8,158 nucleotides of DNA from Chlorobium sp. (GTDB lineage: Bacteria > Bacteroidota > Chlorobiia > Chlorobiales > Chlorobiaceae). The stretch spans positions 1-8,158 of the forward strand of contig JANQHB010000054.1 in assembly GCA_028277225.1 (NCBI GenBank), in the 5' to 3' direction. Shown here piece by piece: positions 1-4,559 of this stretch. Each line of letters begins with the position of its first letter. Within the stretch, counting starts at the first letter, position 1. The position numbers and the translations under genes are program-made. The notes below the pieces were generated by a model, which saw nothing but the letters and a program-made list of their open reading frames with translations, made no database searches and was not told the origin of the DNA.

Positions 1-75
1 ATAGGTAATAGGTAATAGGTAATAGGTAATAGGTAATAGGTAATAGGTAATAGGTAATAGGTAATAGGTAATAGG
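1..75. repeat. Heptanucleotide tandem array (ATAGGTA)n
   Basis: Ten exact copies of ATAGGTA plus a five-base partial copy, starting at the window edge, so the true length is unknown. On the minus strand the unit reads TACCTAT. Between the array and the stop codon of the neighbouring four-helix-bundle gene lies a short flank reading TATCTTCACCC on the minus strand (84 down to 74). The same flank plus three array units recurs in opposite orientation at 4417-4448. The minus strand of the array has no stop codon in any frame, while the plus strand contains TAA and TAG. Confidence 0.97.
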
Positions 76-84
76 GTGAAGATA

Positions 85-435
85 TCAGGTCTTATTCCAC
101 TTTTTGTACAATCCCGTTAAGAGCCTACCCACAGTAGCCATTTGCTTCTTCACTTCAGGAATTTCCTCTGTATAACCCAGCATTTGGCCTATTTTCACCT
201 GCGTGTTCAGTTCTGCCAGTGAGCCTCTGGCTATACTTATAAAATAGGCATACTCTTTTTTTCCATCCCGAGCAGCACCTTCTGCAATATTCGAGGGGAT
301 CGATACTGCCGCCCTTCTCATTTGCTGTGTTAAACCGTATATCTCCTCTTTTGGAAAACCTTTAGTCATTTCATAGACTGTTCTTACCAGTCGCATTGAT
401 TCCCGCCATACCTCCAGCTTCTCGTGCGTATACAT
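85..435 (-). CDS. Four-helix-bundle protein (23S rRNA-intervening-sequence / S23 family)
   Basis: A 116-residue, probably cytosolic protein. The family signature is visible: an N-terminal segment of the form EKLxVWxxSMxLV (residues 5-17), the motif SIPSNIAEGA (45-54), and ARGSLAEL (69-76) followed by TQ. These mark the small all-helical family first found encoded in intervening sequences of spirochaete 23S rRNA genes; members form oligomeric four-helix bundles. No biochemical function is established, and free-standing copies are common in Bacteroidota/Chlorobiota genomes, often near surface-polysaccharide genes. The length is normal and the ORF intact. ATG at 435 has no clear Shine-Dalgarno sequence, but the N-terminus matches the family. 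GC is about 45% by eye, below the kinase gene upstream (mid-50s in lines I sampled), consistent with a different origin. It is codirectional with the kinase gene, 173 bp away with a repeat array between, so cotranscription is uncertain. Confidence 0.88.
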   Translation of the reverse strand: MYTHEKLEVWRESMRLVRTVYEMTKGFPKEEIYGLTQQMRRAAVSIPSNIAEGAARDGKKEYAYFISIARGSLAELNTQVKIGQMLGYTEEIPEVKKQMATVGRLLTGLYKKWNKT

Positions 436-530
436 ATCTATTTTGATGTAATTAAGCCTTACGGATAATCATAAAACCTAAGGCGTATTACCAAAATAAA
501 TATTTCACGGAACAATCACATCACGAACAA

Positions 531-586
531 TACCTACTACCCAATACCTACTACCCAATACCTACTACCCAATACCTACTACCCAG
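531..586. repeat. 14-bp tandem array, four copies (TACCTAC + TACCCAA)
   Basis: Four contiguous 14-bp units; the first three are identical and the last differs only at its final base. Each unit is two diverged heptamers, TACCTAC and TACCCAA, so the underlying period is 7. It begins 22 bp beyond the stop codon of the BY-kinase gene, on its 3' side. The rest of the 436-608 gap is AT-rich and holds no gene I can support. Confidence 0.97.
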
Positions 587-610
587 TGCCGCTGGCTTTG
601 CCAGTGCACT
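585..610 (-). other. Stem-loop overlapping the kinase stop codon
   Basis: AGTGC (585-589) pairs with GCACT (606-610), and CTGGC (592-596) pairs with GCCAG (600-604) around a TTT loop, with a small asymmetric bulge between the two stems. It overlaps the TAG stop of the BY-kinase gene (complement of 609-611). On the minus strand it is followed by GGGTAG, not a T-run, so it does not look like a standard intrinsic terminator. It could still stabilise the mRNA 3' end. Confidence 0.35.
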
Positions 611-3014
611 AATTTTTCTGCTCCTCAAGATATGAGCTATATGACTTGTAGCTGTAGTAGCCTTTGTAGCCGTAGCGGCCGTAGTAGCGGCCGTATTTTC
701 CGTAACCGGTTTTGTCCGACGGGCCGATGATCGAGACGCCCAGGAGACGGTGCTTGAGGTAGTCGAGTTTCTGGACTTCCTTGAGCAGGTTCCGGTTGGT
801 GTATCCCATGCGGACCACCATCAGGATTCCGTCGACGGCGCGGGAGACGAGTGTGGCGTCGCTGAGGAGAAGGAGGGGCGGCGAATCGAGGATCACGTGA
901 TCCCACTCTTCCTCGAGCGTTGCGATCAGCTCACTCATCTTGTTTGAACCAAGCAGTTCGTTGGGATTCGGCGTGTTATTGCCGACAGGAAAAAGAAAGA
1001 GATTTTCATGCATGGTCGGCTGGATCAGGGAATCAACATCGGCTTCAAGACCCGCAAGGTAATCGGAAAGCCCCGGTACTCTCTGTCTGCTGAACATTCG
1101 ATGCAGGCTTGGCCTGCGCAAATCACAGTCTACAACCAGCACCCGTTTGCCGTTAATTGCAAAAGCATAGGCAAGGTTCGTGCAGACAGTAGACTTGCCT
1201 TCACTGATCTCGGTACCGGTCACCAGGATCGATTTGAGTTCACGGTCAGCCTGGGAAAAGACAATGTTGGTTCGCAGATCACGGAACGATTCAGCAAAGG
1301 GCGAAGAAAGCTGGTCTGCCATCAGTAGCGGTTTTCTTTTACCTCTTGACGGCACTGTCTTCCCTTTTGAGTTGACTTTCTTGTGTTTCGATGCCTTGCC
1401 GTTGCCGTTGAACGGCGGCAGGAATTCTGTTATTTGCTCAATCGATTTCATGAGAGCTCCCTGAAGGTCCTGGCCATTGTCTTCACCGACATATGGTATA
1501 GCAGCAAGCGGAACGTATCCATGATCTTCAAGAAAGGCATCATCCTTGAGCGTATGATCGAGCATCTCCCTGACAAAGACAAAGGCGCCGCCAAGACCAA
1601 AACCGAGTATCAGACCGATCAGAAGGTTCTTTTTCAGATCCGGCGCCACCGGCTCCTGCGGCGGAAACGCTGCGCCGACAATAACCACCTTGCCGACTTC
1701 GGATGCTATCTTGATGCGGGATTCCTCAAGCTTTTCTTTGAGAAACGTATAGGTGTTGTTCAGTACTTCCCGGTCTCGCTGCAGGCGGGCATAGTTAAGC
1801 TGTTTCTGCGGCAAACGGTTCAGCTGGCTTTCATAATAGTTCTTCGACCGGCGGTATTCCTCTGCGATATAGTTCAGTTCCGCAAGGCGGACATCGGTCT
1901 GAAGCTGTTCGGAAATAAGGTCGAACTGGTACTGACGTGCCTTGCTCGAAAATGCGAGCTCCCCGGCGATCATGTTCCGGGTCAGTTCCTGAAGCCGCTG
2001 CTTGTGCAAGTCCAGCTGCTGCTTTTTGGCAGTGTAGGCGGGGCTCTTGACCCCGTCTTCTCCAGACAACGCAATCAGGGCCTTTTCCTCCTTTTTGATC
2101 CGTGTCTTGAGGTCTCTTGACTGCTGATCGACGTTCTGGGCAATCTTGGCGCTCAGCGCTTTTTCCTCCTCGGAGAGCTTCTGGACAATGAAATCCTGGC
2201 GCTTCTTCAGGATGTTGTATTCGGACTGTGCGTCGTTGTATCGGGACTCTGCCTCCACCAGTTTTTCAAGCAGCTTTTCGGCATTACCGGTAAGCTCGTA
2301 GATGTTCTGGCGCTTCATGTAAGAAGAGAGCTGATTTTCGACATCGGCAATTTCTTTCTGCTGGCTGGCAAGCTGTTCGCTGACAAACTCCTTGACCGAC
2401 ATTGCCTGGTCGGCATTCCACTCGATATCCTTGCGCATGTAAGCCTCGCAGATGGCATTGGTCAAAAGCGCCGCCTCTTCGGGAAAGGGGCTTGACACCG
2501 ACACCTGGAGAATATCGGTATCCCTGGCGTTGCTGACCTTGACACGCTTCTTTAACCTTTCGGCATACGCACGCATCTGGATGTCGTAATCCTTTTCTTC
2601 TTCTTCACCGCCCCTGAAAAAATTCAGTCCGCTGAACACTGCTCCTACAGGAGAGACATAGTCCCTCTCCCCGAACAGTTGCAGAGAATCACGGTCTTTA
2701 CTGGCATAGAGGTTCCTGATAACTTCTTCGGCCAGTGGAAAAGACTTGATCAGTTCGATATCGTTCTGCAGCTCGAAGCCTGTCAGGGATTCGAACGGAT
2801 TGATCATCTCGCTGACCCCGCCCTTGTCGGATTTGATCAGGACAATGGACGTGGAACGGTACTCTGGTGTTGCTGATAAGTGATAGAACATCACCAGCAC
2901 CAGCACCACTCCCGCAATTGCCCCGATAACCACCCGGTTTTTCCAGAGAACCTGCAGCAGTTCCTGGATATTGATTTCCTGCTCAAACTGATTACTGTCG
3001 TTATTCGAGTTCAT
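609..3014 (-). CDS. Exopolysaccharide chain-length regulator fused to BY-kinase (Wzc-like)
   Basis: An 801-residue inner-membrane protein in the single-chain (proteobacterial) layout. In order: Wzz domain from about residue 13; first membrane segment about 27-46; long periplasmic part rich in coiled coil (about 205-440); a GNVR-type stretch around 405-455 leading into a PPxEPxxP segment (451-458); second membrane segment about 462-482; a lysine-rich linker (540-561); then the cytoplasmic tyrosine autokinase. Visible kinase motifs are the oligomerisation motif ExxRxxR (E575, R578, R581), Walker A TEISEGKST (601-609, K607), Walker A' VLVVDCD (625-631) and Walker B VILD (707-710). The C-terminal tail (771-795) carries 11 tyrosines, the expected autophosphorylation cluster. 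Cycles of kinase phosphorylation and ring dissociation control polymer length and export in this family. The SLBB gene upstream on the same strand is a likely export partner. No cognate phosphatase is in the window. ATG at 3014 lacks a clear Shine-Dalgarno sequence. Confidence 0.95.
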   Translation of the reverse strand: MNSNNDSNQFEQEINIQELLQVLWKNRVVIGAIAGVVLVLVMFYHLSATPEYRSTSIVLIKSDKGGVSEMINPFESLTGFELQNDIELIKSFPLAEEVIRNLYASKDRDSLQLFGERDYVSPVGAVFSGLNFFRGGEEEEKDYDIQMRAYAERLKKRVKVSNARDTDILQVSVSSPFPEEAALLTNAICEAYMRKDIEWNADQAMSVKEFVSEQLASQQKEIADVENQLSSYMKRQNIYELTGNAEKLLEKLVEAESRYNDAQSEYNILKKRQDFIVQKLSEEEKALSAKIAQNVDQQSRDLKTRIKKEEKALIALSGEDGVKSPAYTAKKQQLDLHKQRLQELTRNMIAGELAFSSKARQYQFDLISEQLQTDVRLAELNYIAEEYRRSKNYYESQLNRLPQKQLNYARLQRDREVLNNTYTFLKEKLEESRIKIASEVGKVVIVGAAFPPQEPVAPDLKKNLLIGLILGFGLGGAFVFVREMLDHTLKDDAFLEDHGYVPLAAIPYVGEDNGQDLQGALMKSIEQITEFLPPFNGNGKASKHKKVNSKGKTVPSRGKRKPLLMADQLSSPFAESFRDLRTNIVFSQADRELKSILVTGTEISEGKSTVCTNLAYAFAINGKRVLVVDCDLRRPSLHRMFSRQRVPGLSDYLAGLEADVDSLIQPTMHENLFLFPVGNNTPNPNELLGSNKMSELIATLEEEWDHVILDSPPLLLLSDATLVSRAVDGILMVVRMGYTNRNLLKEVQKLDYLKHRLLGVSIIGPSDKTGYGKYGRYYGRYGYKGYYSYKSYSSYLEEQKN

Positions 3015-3046
3015 TCGTCGTACTGCTTACTAAACTTTGTTAATGG

Positions 3047-3081
3047 ATCGTGAATCGTGAATCGTGAATCGTGAATCGTGA
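3047..3081. repeat. Heptanucleotide tandem array (ATCGTGA)x5
   Basis: Five exact copies of ATCGTGA, lying 33 bp upstream of the kinase start codon. Relative to the GATTCGT array at the end of the window, the unit (rotated to GAATCGT) differs by one base. On the minus strand it reads (ATTCACG)n and is preceded by the leader segment at 3089-3119. Confidence 0.96.
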
Positions 3082-3088
3082 ATAAGGG

Positions 3089-3189
3089 AAGATAGTTTTC
3101 GGATGAACGAAGCAACAGGAAAAGTCAAACGGCAAAAAAGGTATTGGGTATTGGGGCAAGATAGTTTTTCGGATGAACGAAACAACAGG
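3089..3189 (-). repeat. Imperfect direct repeat pair acting as a common leader to two different arrays
   Basis: Segments 3089-3119 and 3158-3189 are 31 and 32 bp and differ by one extra T and one G/A change. On the minus strand each ends in CTATCTT. Copy 1 is then followed by the ATTCACG heptamer array, while copy 2 is followed by two AATACCC heptamers (complement of 3141-3154). So the leader is conserved and the heptamer that follows differs. Shorter versions of the leader end, TATCTT, also adjoin the arrays at 4428-4484 (plus strand) and 1-75 (minus strand). Confidence 0.85.
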
Positions 3190-3221
3190 TGCTCTTCAGA
3201 ATTCCTGGCTCTTTGCCTTTT

Positions 3222-3251
3222 CCTATTACCTACTACCCATTACCTACTACC
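3222..3251. repeat. Degenerate heptamer array (TACCTAC / TACCCAT / TACCTAT)
   Basis: About four heptamer units of the form TA[C/T]TACC, related in word and phase to the arrays at 531-586 and 4428-4484. The plus strand has no stop codon. Confidence 0.88.
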
Positions 3252-3294
3252 TGAACAATCCTCCTTACTCCTTCCCCGCCTAACACCTCTTCCA

Positions 3295-3336
3295 CTCGTC
3301 TCTCGTCACTTGTATCTCGTCACTTGTCTCTCGTCT
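3295..3336. repeat. Degenerate heptamer array (CTCGTCA / CTTGTCT)
   Basis: Six consecutive 7-bp units: CTCGTCT, CTCGTCA, CTTGTAT, CTCGTCA, CTTGTCT, CTCGTCT. The clearest period is 14. It lies 21 bp beyond the stop codon of the SLBB gene, on its 3' side. In the sense direction of that gene the array contains TGA. Confidence 0.9.
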
Positions 3337-3357
3337 CTTCGGCGCACCGCGCCGACA

Positions 3358-3936
3358 TCAATCCGATGCAATTGCGATGACGCTTGCGGCCGATACGATC
3401 AGGGCGGCGATCCTGAGGGCCATGTTGGTGTCGATCCCCTTGTCTTCGGGAATGACGATAGTGTCGTTCGGTTTCAGTTCCACGAATCCCGAGCGGTCGC
3501 CTTCCTCGAAATAGGCTTCGAGATTGATTTCATAGGTCTGTTTTCCATCATCATCCGGCTTGTAGCGAAGCAGTTTTGCCTTATCGAGATTCGCATCTTC
3601 CTTCGGGCCGCCGACCAGCGAAAGCACGTTCGAGATATCGGAATCCTGTCGGACGATGTGCTGTCCCGGCTTGTAGACCTCGCCAAGAACGTTGATATAC
3701 ATGAGAATATTGCCCATGCTGTCGGTAAAATAGGTATCCTGAGGCATACCGTAACCGGGCATAACCTGCTGCTGGTTACCCATACCCTGGTAACCTCTCG
3801 AAGGAGATGAATAGAGGAGGCTGGATGACGAAGATCCGTAGGGCTGCTGTGCATAGACTGCCGTTGACAGGATCGGCGTGATGAAGACCTGTACGATAAG
3901 GAGGTGAACGAAAATCCGCTTAAATACTTTTTTCAT
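3358..3936 (-). CDS. Short secreted SLBB-domain polysaccharide-export protein
   Basis: A 192-residue protein. Residues 1-29 form a signal peptide: basic start MKKVFKR, a hydrophobic core, and a likely signal peptidase I site after VYA (27-29). A low-complexity Ser/Gly/Gln/Met/Tyr segment (30-68) follows, then one SLBB domain (about 78-165) with VLGEVYKPGQ (83-92), SNVLSLVGGPKEDA (102-115) and PNDTIVIPE (156-164). The end (172-190) is hydrophobic and could be a membrane anchor or outer-membrane helix. It lacks the N-terminal poly-export domain of Wza-like proteins (usually about 350-400 residues), and I see no lipobox cysteine, so it is a reduced or auxiliary relative, not a complete export channel. 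The ORF stays open upstream to 4047, but ATG at 3936 is preferred because it alone starts a clean signal peptide; no strong Shine-Dalgarno sequence is seen. The BY-kinase follows on the same strand after a 343-bp gap, which supports a joint export role. Confidence 0.88.
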   Translation of the reverse strand: MKKVFKRIFVHLLIVQVFITPILSTAVYAQQPYGSSSSSLLYSSPSRGYQGMGNQQQVMPGYGMPQDTYFTDSMGNILMYINVLGEVYKPGQHIVRQDSDISNVLSLVGGPKEDANLDKAKLLRYKPDDDGKQTYEINLEAYFEEGDRSGFVELKPNDTIVIPEDKGIDTNMALRIAALIVSAASVIAIASD

Positions 3937-4093
3937 GGTGTTTGCCCAGGTTAGAATAAGGAAAATCAAGGATGCAGATACACTATGCCGGGGATACGGA
4001 GGTATAGTTTTCTTGGAAAATACTTCTTTTGCGAGAAAAAAAAGCACCTTTCACAAAAAGCTTCGCCACGTGAGTCCCACGACCACATTTTTT

Positions 4094-4098
4094 GGAGG
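4094..4098 (+). promoter_or_regulatory. Strong Shine-Dalgarno sequence for the 42-residue ORF
   Basis: GGAGG lies seven nucleotides before ATG at 4106, which is near-ideal spacing. It is the best ribosome binding site I see in the window; the other genes have weak or no such signal. Confidence 0.6.
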
Positions 4099-4105
4099 TA
4101 CAACT

Positions 4106-4234
4106 ATGTACGTATTACTAAAGTGTCCTGATGCAGATGCCTATCGTTCGAAGTTGGTGAGGGGAACGGCATCCTCCATCAACGGAAAAGATAAGCATTC
4201 AGGTTTAAAAACAAATATTTTTATGAGGGAATAG
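4106..4234 (+). CDS. Possible small protein of 42 residues, unknown function
   Basis: The translation begins MYVLLKCPDADAYRSKL and ends in NIFMRE. I do not recognise it. It has one cysteine, no membrane segment, and a mostly charged and polar second half. The case for it is the GGAGG ribosome binding site at ideal spacing. Against it: small size, no recognised family, AT-rich ending, and a TAG stop lying inside a heptamer array (4230-4250). The reading frame stays open upstream to 3935 with no better start. It could be a real small protein, a leader peptide, or the surviving 5' end of a gene cut off by repeat expansion. An imperfect hairpin inside it (GTTG 4153-4156 and GAGG 4159-4162 pairing with CCTC 4173-4176 and CAAC 4180-4183) could mean the transcript is structured instead. 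Confidence 0.35.
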   Translation: MYVLLKCPDADAYRSKLVRGTASSINGKDKHSGLKTNIFMRE

Positions 4235-4250
4235 GTAGTGGGTAATAGGT
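4230..4250. repeat. Short heptamer array (AATAGGT x3, degenerate)
   Basis: Three units: AATAGGT, AGTGGGT, AATAGGT. This is the same word as the array at position 1, in the same orientation. It contains the TAG stop of the preceding small ORF. Confidence 0.8.
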
Positions 4251-4308
4251 CTTGGGAAGGAAGTTCAGAGTTCTCAGTTGCAAGCAATGAGTGCTGAGCA
4301 AGGAGAAT

Positions 4309-4337
4309 GTAGGGGCGGGTTTGAAACCCGCCCGTAC
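4309..4337. repeat. REP-like palindrome (GGGCGGGTTT-G-AAACCCGCCC)
   Basis: Perfect 10-bp arms (4313-4322 and 4324-4333) around a single G, extended by GTA (4309-4311) and TAC (4335-4337) after one G/G mismatch. A very similar GC-rich palindrome is, from memory, scattered between genes in several bacterial phyla and looks like a REP-type element. It is much more GC-rich than its surroundings. No T-run follows on either strand, so it is unlikely to be an intrinsic terminator. Confidence 0.75.
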
Positions 4338-4384
4338 GAGGTCGGTTTAAACGGAAACCGGAGACAGGTTCTTCTTCAAACAAC

Positions 4385-4416
4385 TCAACAGTTCAACAAA
4401 TCAACAGTTCAACAAC
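4385..4416. repeat. 8-bp tandem array (TCAACANN)x4
   Basis: Four contiguous octamers: TCAACAGT, TCAACAAA, TCAACAGT, TCAACAAC. It abuts the flank and heptamer array that start at 4417. It is the only array here with period 8 instead of 7. Confidence 0.9.
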
Positions 4417-4484
4417 TATCTTCACCCTATTACCTATTACCTATTACCCACTACCTACTACCTATTACCTACTAACCTATTAAC
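4417..4484 (+). repeat. Flank plus heptamer array (TATTACC)n
   Basis: An 11-bp flank, TATCTTCACCC (4417-4427), is followed by three exact TATTACC units (4428-4448) and then about five degenerate units (CACTACC, TACTACC, TATTACC, an 8-base TACTAACC, TATTAAC). Bases 4417-4448 match the complement of 84-53, so flank and array together form a long-distance inverted repeat with the start of the window. Confidence 0.9.
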
Positions 4485-4514
4485 GGGAAATTCCGTACCT
4501 TGGTCTTGGTTTCC

Positions 4515-4518
4515 GAGG
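4515..4518 (+). promoter_or_regulatory. Candidate Shine-Dalgarno for an alternative TTG start of the GH13 gene
   Basis: GAGG lies eight nucleotides before TTG at 4527, in frame with the GH13 gene. If used, it would add 11 residues before ATG at 4560, which itself has no visible Shine-Dalgarno sequence. An in-frame TAA at 4473-4475 limits how far upstream the start can lie. Confidence 0.3.
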
Positions 4519-4559
4519 TGGCGCTTTTGAGAACAGTATATGATTATTTTTTCACGTTG

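Larger units (their letters stand above)
3015..3357. other. Repeat-rich intergenic region, no supported gene
   Basis: This 343-bp gap between the SLBB and kinase genes is largely made of repeats: a five-copy ATCGTGA array, two copies of a 31-32 bp direct repeat, two GTATTGG units (3141-3154), a TACCTAC-type array and a CTCGTCA-type array. ORFs that run through it have repeat-derived, low-complexity translations and no ribosome binding site. I see no convincing promoter for the kinase gene, although any separate promoter would have to lie here. Confidence 0.85.
3937..4559. other. Divergent intergenic region between SLBB gene and GH13 gene
   Basis: A 623-bp region that must hold promoters for transcription in both directions, though I find no convincing -35/-10 pair. 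It contains an AT-rich stretch with an A-run (4036-4043), a possible 42-residue ORF, a short heptamer array, a perfect inverted repeat with a 1-nt centre, an 8-bp array and a TATTACC array. Its 3' half is almost entirely repeat-like. Confidence 0.75.

Noticed and set aside
585..610. Hairpin at the kinase stop codon as an intrinsic terminator
   Set aside because: The stem is followed by GGGTAG on the minus strand, with no T-run, so it is listed only as a stem-loop.
1383..2120. A 245-codon open frame antisense to the BY-kinase gene
   Set aside because: Same codon-register shadow effect opposite the well-supported coiled-coil region of the kinase.
3089..3189. Direct repeats as insertion-sequence ends or target-site duplication
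   Set aside because: There are only about 38 bp between the copies, no transposase and no terminal inverted repeats; a leader shared by arrays or a local duplication fits better.
3103..3810. A 235-codon plus-strand open frame across the intergenic repeats and the SLBB gene
   Set aside because: Its first third is translated direct repeat and heptamer arrays, the rest is antisense to the SLBB gene, and there is no ribosome binding site.
3937..4047. Upstream extension of the SLBB protein by 37 residues
   Set aside because: The longer N-terminus would place a charged, non-conserved segment before an otherwise clean signal peptide; the start at 3936 fits a secreted protein better.
4030..4105. 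Possible riboswitch or structured leader before the 42-residue ORF
   Set aside because: Only a 4-bp stem (CGTG 4069-4072 with CACG 4078-4081) and a CACGTG palindrome are visible; no known riboswitch consensus could be matched.
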